A stretch of 64,000 bases of DNA. Origin: Mesorhizobium muleiense. GTDB taxonomy: Bacteria; Pseudomonadota; Alphaproteobacteria; Rhizobiales; Rhizobiaceae. The translations under genes and the position numbers were made by a program. Positions 42,054-50,166 of this stretch are shown piece by piece. Numbering within the stretch: position 1 is the first letter of the stretch; every line of letters begins with the position of its first letter. The notes beneath the pieces are model-generated. The model saw only the letters and a program-made list of their open reading frames with translations, was not told the origin of the DNA and did not search any database. The stretch is taken from the NCBI RefSeq assembly GCF_900099905.1, contig NZ_FNEE01000022.1, positions 1 to 64,000 on the forward strand. The letters are read 5' to 3'.

Positions 42054-42977
42054 ATGCACACAAGCGTTTTGCGAGGAGCCAAAATAGTCGAAAAATCTGG
42101 TGGTGGGGCTGTTGGGCAACCTGATCCGTCCGTCGAAGACCAAGGCGTTCATCAGCCACATCGTTGCGGAGGTGGCGAGCAGCACCGGTGCAGCCTCGAC
42201 CGTTTTCGACATCGAGGTTCTCGGTCGGTCCTTTCCGCTGGCACGATACGCGACCTCTGCAAATCCTTCACCCTCGGCGGGCGCCCGCTTGCCGTGCTGA
42301 GGGCGCTCAACCTCGATATCCGTTCCGGCGAATGTCTCGTCATCGTCGGCGCCAGCGGATCGGGCAAGACCACGCTGCTGCGCATCCTTGCCGGTCTTGA
42401 GGCTGCCGACAGCGGCGGTGTCGCGATCGACGGCAGGCCGGTCCATGGCGTCGGCGCCGAGCGCGCGGTCATCTTCCAGGAACCGCGCCTGCTGCCCTGG
42501 CTGACGGTGCTCGGCAACGTCGCCTTTGGCCTCGAAGTGCGGGGCGTGCCCAAGGCGGAGGCCGAGGACAAGGCCCGCTTCTATACCGCGCTCGTCGGCC
42601 TGGCCGAATTCAGCGATGCCTATCCCAGGCAGCTTTCGGGCGGCATGGCACAGCGCGTCGGCATTGCCCGGGCCTTGACCGTGCAACCTGAAATCCTGCT
42701 GCTCGACGAGCCGCTAGGCGCGCTCGACGCCATGACCAAGATCGGCATGCAGGAGGAACTGGCGCGCATCTGGAGCGAGGAGAACGTCACCATGGTCATG
42801 GTCACCCATGATCTGGAAGAAGCGATATATCTTGCCGACAGGGTGCTGATCCTGCCCAGGGAGAAGGGCGGCACAGCGCGGCTGGTCGAGGTTGAACTGC
42901 CGCGCCCCCGCGATCGCAGCGAGAGCCGGTTCGTGCGCTACCGCGAAGAACTGCTGCGCGAGTTTGGCTTGCACTGA
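42054..42977 (+). CDS. SsuB-like ABC transporter ATPase without its own start
   Basis: The homologous part starts near 42241 (TIRDLCKSFTLGGRPLAVLR) and runs to 42977. It has Walker A VGASGSGKTTLLR, signature LSGGMAQRV, Walker B ILLLDEPLGALD and the H-loop MVTHD. This is the nitrate/sulfonate/taurine family. The native start is gone. The only upstream ATG in frame is 42054, and the 62 residues it would add are an out-of-frame reading of the FMN reductase remnant. No permease or binding protein is nearby. Probably an orphan after a deletion. Confidence 0.6.
   Translation: MHTSVLRGAKIVEKSGGGAVGQPDPSVEDQGVHQPHRCGGGEQHRCSLDRFRHRGSRSVLSAGTIRDLCKSFTLGGRPLAVLRALNLDIRSGECLVIVGASGSGKTTLLRILAGLEAADSGGVAIDGRPVHGVGAERAVIFQEPRLLPWLTVLGNVAFGLEVRGVPKAEAEDKARFYTALVGLAEFSDAYPRQLSGGMAQRVGIARALTVQPEILLLDEPLGALDAMTKIGMQEELARIWSEENVTMVMVTHDLEEAIYLADRVLILPREKGGTARLVEVELPRPRDRSESRFVRYREELLREFGLH
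42084..42250 (+). pseudogene. 5' remnant of an NADPH-dependent FMN reductase (MsuE/SsuE-like)
   Basis: After GCGAGGAGCCAA the frame reads SKNLVVGLLGNLIRPSKTKA, the start of MsuE-type flavin reductases. The expected ATG reads ATAG at 42084-42087: a one-base insertion gives an in-frame stop. The frame shows about 54 residues (FISHIVAEVASSTGAASTVF) before running into the ATPase gene in another frame. Full-length members have about 180 residues. Both ends are broken. Confidence 0.7.
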
Positions 42978-43046
42978 GACTGGGGGCACTGAGACTGGGG
43001 GCACTGAGACTGCGAGCACTGAGACTGGCGGCACCGAGACGCTGGT
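42972..43046 (+). repeat. Five 15-bp tandem repeats across a stop codon
   Basis: cactgagactggggg x5 with changes at the right end. The first unit holds the ATPase stop TGA; three more units repeat TGA in the same frame. Confidence 0.9.
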
Positions 43047-43067
43047 GAAAGGCGCGTCTTGCGCGCC

Positions 43068-45035
43068 TTACTTCCCGGCCGCCCCAGTCGAGAACAGCGC
43101 GCGCTCGACGGTCGGCTCCAGCGTTTGCGCAAAGGGCGTCGCCATGTGGTGGCGGTCGCGATAGGCCAGCTTGCCGTCGATGAAGACATGGCAGGTCTTG
43201 GCGTCGCAGAACCGGTCGGTCATGTCGATGTAGGTCGCGTTGGGGACGGCGCGCACGATGTCACGCTCCACCGCGGCCATGGCGTCGTTGGCGGCGTCGG
43301 TTCGCGGCGCGTCACATACCGATGGCGTCTGTCCACGCCACAGCGCGCGGGCCACGCAGGTGTCGACAAAAAGGGTGTTGAACGGCACATCGCGGATGAA
43401 GGCGACTTTCAGCCCGGCCTGGCTGAACGCCTCCAGCGTTGCGCGCAGGCCGCCCTGCCAGTCCTGATCGAGGCTTTCGGATTGCCGGGCGTCGGGCGAC
43501 AGTTTGCGCGAACTGGTCAGCGAGATCTCCGAGATCACCACCAGGCTCGGGCGCAGGGCGATGATCTCCTTGATCGATTGCTCGCGCCATTGATCGCACT
43601 CGGTGTAGTCGCGCTTCAGCTTCGAGCTCCAGACCGTCAGCCGCGACGCCCGGCAGGCGGCTTTGAGCCAGGTGACGACCTTGTAGTCGTTTCTCTTCGC
43701 CGCCTCGATCAGCGGCGTCGACCAGTGATCGGCATGCGAATCGCCGAACAGCGCGATCGAGCGCTCGGCATTCTTGGCGCCGAACTCGCAGGCCTTCGGC
43801 GTCACGGTCTCGTAGTCGACAACGCAGCCTACCTTGGCGCGCGCGGTGGAGGGCTGCGCGGCAGTTTCGGCAATGATGCGTTGCGAGGGGTCGAGGCCGT
43901 CCACGGCAAGGCGCGCATTGGCGTAAGTCGCCACCACGCCGGCGCCGGTCAGCATTGCGGCGGGGATTAGTGCACGCGCCGCGTTCGCCATCAGCCAGCC
44001 ATTGCGACGGATCGGGTTTTCGATGAAATTATAGGTGAAGAGCGACAGCGCCAGCGTCAATGCCGCGCAGGCAAGCCGCCCGGGCCAGGACAGGTCGGGC
44101 ACCATCATCGTCGCATAGACGATGACCGGCCAGTGCCAGAGATAGAGCGAGTAGGAAAGTTTCCCCACCCATTGCATGGGCGGCAGCGCCAGCATGGCGC
44201 TCGGCCCTCTTTGGACATTGCCGGAGCCGCTGAGCAAAAGGAGCACGGTACCGGCCACCGGCACCACCGCCGCGAAGCCGGGGAAGGGGGTGTCCTGCTC
44301 GCTGAAGGTCAGATAGGCACCGGCGATCAGCGCCAGGCCAAGCCATGCCAGTGCTGCGCCCAGTTGCGGGCGCTCTCGCCAGAATTTTGCCGGCGCCATC
44401 GTCGCCAGGCCGCCGGCGGCGAATTCCCAGGCCCTGAGCGGGGAGAAATAGAAGGCCCAGGGCTGTGCCACGGTGGTGAGCCAGGCGCAGACGGCGAACG
44501 ACACCGCGCCGGTGAGGCCGATCACCAGGATCGCCGTGCGCTTGCCCGGGCGCAGCCATGCCGCCAGCAGAAGCAGCCCCGGCCATACGAAATAGAACTG
44601 TTCCTCGACAGAGAGCGACCAGAAGTGGATGAAGGGGTTGTTCGCCGCGTCGGGGGCGAAATAGTCGAACGACCAGCGTATCAGCCAGAAATTGATCGCA
44701 TAGGCCGAGGCGAACATGGCGCCTTTCGAATAGAGCGACTGTTCGTCCGGCGACAGGATGAAGTAGCCGGCGACCAGCGTGGCGAAGATGACGAACAGCG
44801 AAGCCGGCAGCAGGCGCCGGGCGCGCCTTGCATAGAACCGCCACAGGTCCAGCCTGCCGTCCTCGGCGATTTCCCGCAGCAGCTGGCCGGTGATCAGGTA
44901 GCCGGAGATGACGAAGAAGATGTCGACGCCGGTGAAGCCGCCGGGCAGGTCCGACAGACCAAAATGGAACGCGACGACGCCGGACACCGCCAACGCACGC
45001 AGCCCTTCGATATCAGGCCGAAACGATGCTGACAC
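43068..45035 (-). CDS. OafA/YrhL-type O-acyltransferase with SGNH domain
   Basis: 655 residues. Residues 1-370: acyltransferase_3 membrane domain with 10-11 helices (FRPDIEGLRALAVSGVVAFH, DIFFVISGYLI, HFWSLSVEEQFYFVWP). From about 400: an SGNH domain with GDSHADHW (431-438) and the distal YRDRHHMA. It would acetylate a cell-surface sugar at the membrane, such as LPS or exopolysaccharide. The GTG start at 45035 has GAGG upstream; an ATG at 45131 is an alternative. Stands alone. Confidence 0.9.
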   Translation of the reverse strand: MSASFRPDIEGLRALAVSGVVAFHFGLSDLPGGFTGVDIFFVISGYLITGQLLREIAEDGRLDLWRFYARRARRLLPASLFVIFATLVAGYFILSPDEQSLYSKGAMFASAYAINFWLIRWSFDYFAPDAANNPFIHFWSLSVEEQFYFVWPGLLLLAAWLRPGKRTAILVIGLTGAVSFAVCAWLTTVAQPWAFYFSPLRAWEFAAGGLATMAPAKFWRERPQLGAALAWLGLALIAGAYLTFSEQDTPFPGFAAVVPVAGTVLLLLSGSGNVQRGPSAMLALPPMQWVGKLSYSLYLWHWPVIVYATMMVPDLSWPGRLACAALTLALSLFTYNFIENPIRRNGWLMANAARALIPAAMLTGAGVVATYANARLAVDGLDPSQRIIAETAAQPSTARAKVGCVVDYETVTPKACEFGAKNAERSIALFGDSHADHWSTPLIEAAKRNDYKVVTWLKAACRASRLTVWSSKLKRDYTECDQWREQSIKEIIALRPSLVVISEISLTSSRKLSPDARQSESLDQDWQGGLRATLEAFSQAGLKVAFIRDVPFNTLFVDTCVARALWRGQTPSVCDAPRTDAANDAMAAVERDIVRAVPNATYIDMTDRFCDAKTCHVFIDGKLAYRDRHHMATPFAQTLEPTVERALFSTGAAGK

Positions 45036-45298
45036 GGCAAAACCTCGCGAAGTCGTTGAAAAGCCACCCGTGCGAAGACTCGACGCAATGCATTGATATT
45101 GCAATGCAACAAATCTAACGCAGTGCAACATAAGTGGAAGTTTGCCGGGTGCAGCGCGGCATACTCGTCGGCGTGTCCTCAGCGAACGCCGCGCCAGCGC
45201 TGCCATCCGCATCCGCGGCGGCGGATTTTGGGCGGCGGGATTTTGGAGCACAAAAAGGACATTTGGCCCGGCCAGCGGGCCTGTATATCAGGCCTAGA

Positions 45299-45328
45299 AG
45301 GAGCCCGCCGCTCGCGCGCCGGGCTCCT
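45299..45328. terminator. GC-rich stem-loop
   Basis: aggagcccg ... cgggctcct, perfect 9-bp stem, 12-base loop, at the end of the SPW gene. It lacks a T-run, so terminator function is only likely. The gap 45036-45346 otherwise has only a near 15-bp duplication (gcggcggattttgg). Confidence 0.45.
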
Positions 45329-45346
45329 CCCCTTGGTCGTCACCGA

Positions 45347-45709
45347 TCACGCATGCGCTGGCGGATGATGACGGGAGTCCCAGACTGCCCAGGCCGATGC
45401 CGCAACCACCAGCACGCCGAGGACAACGTGGGTCGCCATTGCGTTGGCGTTTGCCACGAAGCCGAGCAGCCAGGGCGAAGCGATCAGCCAGAGCCCGACG
45501 ACAAGGTTCACCCACTCTTCCCATTCGGCGAATACCGAAAGCGCGGCGAGCGCCAGGGCGCCGAGCAAGACTGCGGCAATCCAGGCGTTCCAGGCAGCAG
45601 CGGTTTCAGCAGCGAAGCCGACAACCCAGGGTGAGATGAACAGGCATGCCGCAAGGATCAGGTTGATCCAATCCTGGGGCTTCTTTCCTTCCATCAGATC
45701 GTTTGCCAT
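45347..45709 (-). CDS. SPW-repeat membrane protein
   Basis: 120 residues with four membrane helices and two SPW motifs (ISPWVVGF and ASPWLLGF), the repeats that define PF03779. Start at 45709 with GGAGGTTGTC. Function of the family is unknown; many are vitamin-K or stress neighbours. Single gene. Confidence 0.88.
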   Translation of the reverse strand: MANDLMEGKKPQDWINLILAACLFISPWVVGFAAETAAAWNAWIAAVLLGALALAALSVFAEWEEWVNLVVGLWLIASPWLLGFVANANAMATHVVLGVLVVAASAWAVWDSRHHPPAHA

Positions 45710-45847
45710 GACAACCTCCACAGATGAAGCTTGACCAAAGCACTACGTCGCGTGCAACGCACGCTTAGTCATTGATATATCGCACTTTCGGCGGCTTTCA
45801 AGGAGTGGCTCCGGGGCGGCCGGTTAGGCACTGAGTGCCGGGCGCGA

Positions 45848-46069
45848 TCACGCCTTCTTCAGGAACTCGGTCTTAAGCACCAGGCCCTTGACCTGCTTGG
45901 TGCTGCACTCGATCTCGCCGGGATTGCCGGTGAGGCGGATGTTCTTCACCAGCGTGCCGCGCTTGATCGTCTCCGACGTGCCCTTGACCTTCAAATCCTT
46001 GATCAGGGTGACGGAATCGCCCTCGTTCAACTGGGCGCCGTTGCTGTCTCTTGCGATCGCGTCTGTCAT
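45848..46069 (-). CDS. PhnA/YjdM-like small protein
   Basis: 73 residues. The core DSNGAQLNEGDSVTLIKDLK and VKNIRLTGNPGEIECSTKQV is the SH3-like C-terminal domain of PhnA/YjdM proteins. The N-terminal zinc-ribbon of longer forms is absent, as in many short forms. Despite the name there is no evidence for phosphonate use. ATG at 46084 would add 5 residues. Confidence 0.8.
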   Translation of the reverse strand: MTDAIARDSNGAQLNEGDSVTLIKDLKVKGTSETIKRGTLVKNIRLTGNPGEIECSTKQVKGLVLKTEFLKKA

Positions 46070-46289
46070 ATCAGGGTCTTTCATCGAAGGGGATAGCGGA
46101 CTATCCGGCGGATGGCGGCAAGGTCAAGCGTGGTGGCAAACTGTGCCATCGCTGGCGCGTGAAGCGGGCAGGGCACCCTTGTTGCTCATGCCAGGTGGCC
46201 GCATCGCCCGTCGAAGTCGGCGATGCCTCGTGGTCGAAGCCGATTTCACGGGAACGTGGAGGATTATAGGCTGGCGCGCCGCCGGCTAA

Positions 46290-46353
46290 GCCTGTCGATC
46301 AAGTGGCCTGTCGAACAAGTGACTTGTCGAACAGGGGGCCGTCGATCACGGGC
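46290..46353. repeat. Four degenerate 16-bp tandem repeats
   Basis: gcctgtcgatcaagtg, gcctgtcgaacaagtg, acttgtcgaacagggg, gccgtcgatcacgggc. This lies in the 346-bp gap 46070-46415, which shows no gene. Confidence 0.7.
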
Positions 46354-46415
46354 ACCGCAAGCGTGCGCATGGTCGACCAAGAAGATAGAGCCCTACCACA
46401 AGGGATGGATCGACT

Positions 46416-46643
46416 CTAGAAATTGAAATAGATCGCCGGCGGATACAGACTGGATCCATTGTTGTCGGCTGGCGCCGCCGTCGCATCAGACGACGTGATC
46501 CCGCTGGTGGACTTGTTGTCGAGCGGCGGCCGGTTTTTCTCGGCAGTCGCCGCTTTGGTATCAGTGGCAACGGCTTTCGTCTTGGCCTCCACGGCTTGCG
46601 ACAGCGCGAGCACGGCAAGAAGTGCAGACAGGGCAAGTTTCAT
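46416..46643 (-). CDS. Small secreted protein with CtrA-type promoter box
   Basis: 75 residues. Signal peptide (ALSALLAVLALSQAVEA), then a Thr/Ala/Lys-rich low-complexity mature part ending SLYPPAIYFNF. GGAGGGACC precedes the ATG. A TTAA-N7-TTAAC site lies just upstream, which suggests cell-cycle control. Possibly an envelope peptide. No family recognised. Confidence 0.65.
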   Translation of the reverse strand: MKLALSALLAVLALSQAVEAKTKAVATDTKAATAEKNRPPLDNKSTSGITSSDATAAPADNNGSSLYPPAIYFNF

Positions 46644-46661
46644 GACGAGGTCCCTCCATGG

Positions 46662-46677
46662 TTAACGTAAGGTTAAC
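46662..46677. promoter_or_regulatory. CtrA-type binding site
   Basis: ttaacgtaaggttaac is TTAA-CGTAAGG-TTAAC, an exact match to the CtrA consensus. The reverse strand matches as well. It lies 19 bp upstream of the small secreted protein start. Confidence 0.55.
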
Positions 46678-46819
46678 CGCGGCCGCCGGCCCGAACACGG
46701 CCGCCGTGTGGAAGGACGTGGAATTCTCCGGAATTTCTGGAATATTAGCTTGTGGAAAAGTATAGTGTGAGCAGGTCCCGGCGCGTGCTATCCTCGCGGC
46801 GGCATAAGGGGCGGGTAGG

Positions 46820-47746
46820 ATGGCACAGCATATCGCGCAGAAATTGCGGCTGACCGCGGCCGTGCTGGGGACCGTCACCCGCAAGGACCTTGCGGCGGCG
46901 TTCCGGGGGGTCAACCCGAAGACGGCGTTCGATCTCGGCCGCGCCGACAAATGGCTGCAGGGACGCGCCCAGCCACGCGAGCTCAGCGTCTACGACGACT
47001 GGACGAAGCTGCTCAAGCTGGAGCAGACCGGCGCCTGGATCGCCGAGAGCGACCTGCCAGGTTTTACCGCGGCGATCTGTGCCCGCCACGGCATCGACAG
47101 GGCCGAACTGGAGCGCCGCGCCGGTGCGCATTTCGAGACCGCTGCCGGGCATGAGGAGCGAAGCCTTGGGGCCCTTGCCGGAACCTACGCCTGTTATTCG
47201 CGCGCCTTGTCGCCCTACTATCGCGGCCAGCTGATCAGGGGCAGCCTGTCGATTGAGGCCGGGCCGGGGGCGAACGGCCTGACCGCCGCCTATCGCGAGG
47301 CCTTGCCGACCGGACAGCTGCTGCTCGGTGGGCAGATGACGTCGGCAAAACGCGGGCTTTATGCGCATCTGAAGGAAGCCAGCGGCGAGGCGCAATTCTT
47401 CTTATGCCTGTTTCCGCACTCGCGGCCGGGAAGCGTGCTTGGCGGCTACCTGTGCGGCACCACCATCATCGGCCCGGAGCCGCAGCCGTCGCTGACCCGG
47501 ATCCTGATGGTCCGCTTGCGCAATCCGGCGCCCCAGGCATGGGGCGGATATCTGCCGCCCGACGGATCGATCGCCGCCGATCTGGCATCGCTTGGCCTGT
47601 CCGTCGAGCAGACGGAAGCGGTTGACCGGCTGCTGGCGCAATTCCTAGTCGGAGACAGCGACGGCGGCGCCAGCCAGATCCCACCGGCCGAGTTCCGCGC
47701 CATCGTCGACGTGTTCGACCGTCATTGGCTGAGCCATTCCGTCTGA
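46820..47746 (+). CDS. Hypothetical protein, possible N-terminal DNA-binding region
   Basis: 308 residues; no family assigned. The N-terminus (FRGVNPKTAFDLGRADKWLQ, then GRAQPRELSVYDDWTKLL) looks like a helical DNA-binding module, the middle and end like a globular ligand domain. No signal or membrane segment. Divergent from the CtrA-box gene, so it could be a regulator. The end carries 15-bp tandem repeats. Confidence 0.65.
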   Translation: MAQHIAQKLRLTAAVLGTVTRKDLAAAFRGVNPKTAFDLGRADKWLQGRAQPRELSVYDDWTKLLKLEQTGAWIAESDLPGFTAAICARHGIDRAELERRAGAHFETAAGHEERSLGALAGTYACYSRALSPYYRGQLIRGSLSIEAGPGANGLTAAYREALPTGQLLLGGQMTSAKRGLYAHLKEASGEAQFFLCLFPHSRPGSVLGGYLCGTTIIGPEPQPSLTRILMVRLRNPAPQAWGGYLPPDGSIAADLASLGLSVEQTEAVDRLLAQFLVGDSDGGASQIPPAEFRAIVDVFDRHWLSHSV

Positions 47747-47785
47747 CACCGGGCCGCCTGGCACCGGGCCGTCTGGCACCGGGCT
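47741..47785 (+). repeat. Three 15-bp tandem repeats across a stop codon
   Basis: gtctgacaccgggcc, gcctggcaccgggcc, gtctggcaccgggct. The first contains the stop TGA of the preceding gene; the others have TGG in that place. Confidence 0.85.
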
Positions 47786-47920
47786 GAGGGGAAGACCCTT
47801 GTCGCTGGCGTGGTCGGGCTCGCTGGCACGAAGGTGGGGACGTTGCATGCCGGCTCAATATGCCTGATCATGGCCATGGCGGGATGGAGGCATCAAGTGG
47901 CGGCCAATCGGCGAAACGGC

Positions 47921-49906
47921 ATGCATCCGTCGGAGCCCGGGCTGGTGGGCGTTGTTTCCGCAGCCATGGCCCTGCCGCGCATGTCGCTGCCCACCGTCGC
48001 GACCGTCGTGGCGGCGGTTGCGGCCCTGTATTTCGGGCGCGAGGTTTTCCTGCCGATCGCAATCGCACTGCTGCTGACCTTTGCGCTTGCACCCTTGGTT
48101 TCGGCACTCAAACGGGTCGGCATTCCCCGTCTTCCTGCGGTCATCGCCAGTGTGCTGGGCGCATTCACGGTGCTTGCGCTGTTCTCCTTCATCGTCGCCA
48201 CGCAGGTCAGCGAACTGGCGCAGAACATCCCGCTTTACCAGTCGAATATCCTGACCAAAGTCCGATCGCTGAAGGAGACCGGCGTCGGCGGCGGCGTCAT
48301 CGCCAGGCTGAGCGAGGCGATCGAACGCGTTGGCCAGGAACTCGACAGGCAGGAAACCTCGCCGCCCGCCGCGGATCAGCCACGGCGCGAGCCGGTGCCT
48401 GTCGAGATCATCGCACGCGAAAGGCCGCTTCAGGTTCTGCAGAACCTGATCGGCCCGCTGATCAGCCCGCTGGCATCGGCCGGCCTGATCGTCGTCGTCG
48501 TCATATTCATGCTGCTCGAGCGCGAGGACCTGCGCGATCGTTTCATACGCCTCGTCGGCTACGGCGACCTTCATCGGACCACCGAGGCGCTCCAGGAAGC
48601 GGGCAAGCGGGTCGGCCGATATTTGCTCATGCAATTGGTCGTGAATATCGTCTATGCCATACCGGTTACAGCAGGGCTTTGGGTTCTCGGCATACCCAAT
48701 GCACTGCTGTGGGGGTTGCTGGCGCTGGCGCTGCGCTTTGTTCCCTATATCGGCCCGATCATTGGTGCGCTGCTGCCGCTGTTCCTGGCGCTTGCCGTGG
48801 CACCCGGCTGGTCGCTCGTGCTGTGGACCGCCGGGCTGTTCGTGGCCATGGAAATGATCACCGGCAACGTCGTCGAACCGTGGCTCTACGGTTCACGAAC
48901 GGGGCTGTCACCATTGGCCATCATCGTCGCGGCGATCTTCTGGACCTGGCTCTGGGGCCCGCTGGGCCTGGTCCTGTCGACGCCGCTCACGGTCTGCCTC
49001 GTTGTGCTCGGCAGGCACGTGCCGCAGTTCGAATTCCTCGACGTGCTGTTCGGCAACGAACCGGTGCTTGAACCCCACGCCCGACTCTACCAACGGCTGC
49101 TGGCCGGCGATCCAGAGGAAGCCACGGATCACGCCGAGGAGATGCTGGAGGAAAAATATCTGTTCGAATTCTATGACAGGGTCGCCATTCCCGCACTGCT
49201 GCTCGGCGAGCAGGATCGCGTGCGCGGCGTCATGGGCGATGAGCAAAGACGGCGGGTGGCGGCCAGCGCGCAGATGCTGGTGGCGAACCTCGACGACAGC
49301 GCACGGGAGGAAGCAGAGGAGGACGATGATCCGGCCACAGTCGAGCCTGCCACGGCGGACAAGTACAAGGACAAGGACAGGGACAAGCAGGCCCAAGCGG
49401 AGGGCGAGGACGACACTGAGCTGCCGGATGGCACTGACATGTCGGTGCTGTGTGCCGGCGGCCGCGGCGAACTCGACGATGCCGCCGCCGCAATGCTGGC
49501 GCAGGTGCTCGAAGTCCAGGGGGCAACGGTCTCGAAGGCGAGCTTTGCCGATATGGATCCGACTGGCATTCGCCGGCTCGAGCTCGACGCCGTCGACACC
49601 GTTGTGGTCGGATTCCTGAACCGTGACTCCATCAAGCACGCCCGTTTCCTTGTTCGTCGGCTGAAACGTGCCAGGTCGGCGCTGCGGGTAGGCATCGTGT
49701 TCTGGTCGAAGGACGGCGACGACAACGAGGCAGCCGTCGAATTGGCCAATGACATCAATGCCGATTTTGTGGCGTTTGGCATGGTCGAAGCCGTTCTGGG
49801 CGCATTGTCGAGCGATCCGCCGGTGGCGCTGAAGGTCGCTGCCAAGCGCCGCATGCGACGCCGGCCGCGCCCGGCCAGGAAGGCGCCGCTTGCCGCTGCA
49901 AAGTGA
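47921..49906 (+). CDS. AI-2E family transporter with long C-terminal extension
   Basis: About 661 residues. PF01594 membrane domain (about 25-370, 7-8 helices: REVFLPIAIALLLTFALAPL; ALRFVPYIGPIIGALLPLFL; MITGNVVEPWLYGSRTGLSP). The C-terminal 290 residues are cytoplasmic: an acidic stretch with KYKDKDRDK and an STAS/response-like alpha-beta domain. Family members transport quorum signals or ions. The start is not certain: 47921, 47870 and 47966 are possible. The stop TGA begins the second mosaic element. Confidence 0.88.
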   Translation: MHPSEPGLVGVVSAAMALPRMSLPTVATVVAAVAALYFGREVFLPIAIALLLTFALAPLVSALKRVGIPRLPAVIASVLGAFTVLALFSFIVATQVSELAQNIPLYQSNILTKVRSLKETGVGGGVIARLSEAIERVGQELDRQETSPPAADQPRREPVPVEIIARERPLQVLQNLIGPLISPLASAGLIVVVVIFMLLEREDLRDRFIRLVGYGDLHRTTEALQEAGKRVGRYLLMQLVVNIVYAIPVTAGLWVLGIPNALLWGLLALALRFVPYIGPIIGALLPLFLALAVAPGWSLVLWTAGLFVAMEMITGNVVEPWLYGSRTGLSPLAIIVAAIFWTWLWGPLGLVLSTPLTVCLVVLGRHVPQFEFLDVLFGNEPVLEPHARLYQRLLAGDPEEATDHAEEMLEEKYLFEFYDRVAIPALLLGEQDRVRGVMGDEQRRRVAASAQMLVANLDDSAREEAEEDDDPATVEPATADKYKDKDRDKQAQAEGEDDTELPDGTDMSVLCAGGRGELDDAAAAMLAQVLEVQGATVSKASFADMDPTGIRRLELDAVDTVVVGFLNRDSIKHARFLVRRLKRARSALRVGIVFWSKDGDDNEAAVELANDINADFVAFGMVEAVLGALSSDPPVALKVAAKRRMRRRPRPARKAPLAAAK

Positions 49907-50151
49907 GAGACTGTTTGGAAACTCTACTCCGGCGGCCATCTGATGGCGTTTTCTGCGCTTCCGGTGCTCACGGACCAGCGCATGACCCCGGAAACCGATT
50001 TCGGTTTCCGGAAAGGATCATGCGCCAACCAAAGTGTTAGAGCGTCCTTTGCGCGTCCAATGGACGCGCGGCGCTCTAATGTCCGCTGCGCTCCGGTTCT
50101 CGAAACCACCACCATATGACTCGCCGGAGCGACTTTCGAAACAGCCTCTGA
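49904..50151 (+). mobile_element. Palindromic mosaic element starting at a TGA stop codon, copy 2
   Basis: About 248 bp. It begins with the same tgagagactgtttggaaa and ends with tttcgaaacagcctctga. The outer 55-75 bp match copy 1 in the same orientation; the inner ~115 bp are the reverse complement of copy 1's core. The first TGA is the AI-2E gene's stop. No open frame. This fills most of the gap to 50166. Confidence 0.75.
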
Positions 50152-50166
50152 GGTCGTAGCTCGCTC

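Noticed and set aside
42972..43046. Tandem 15-bp units as a CRISPR or iteron origin
   Set aside because: Units abut without spacers and lie at a gene end; no replication gene nearby.
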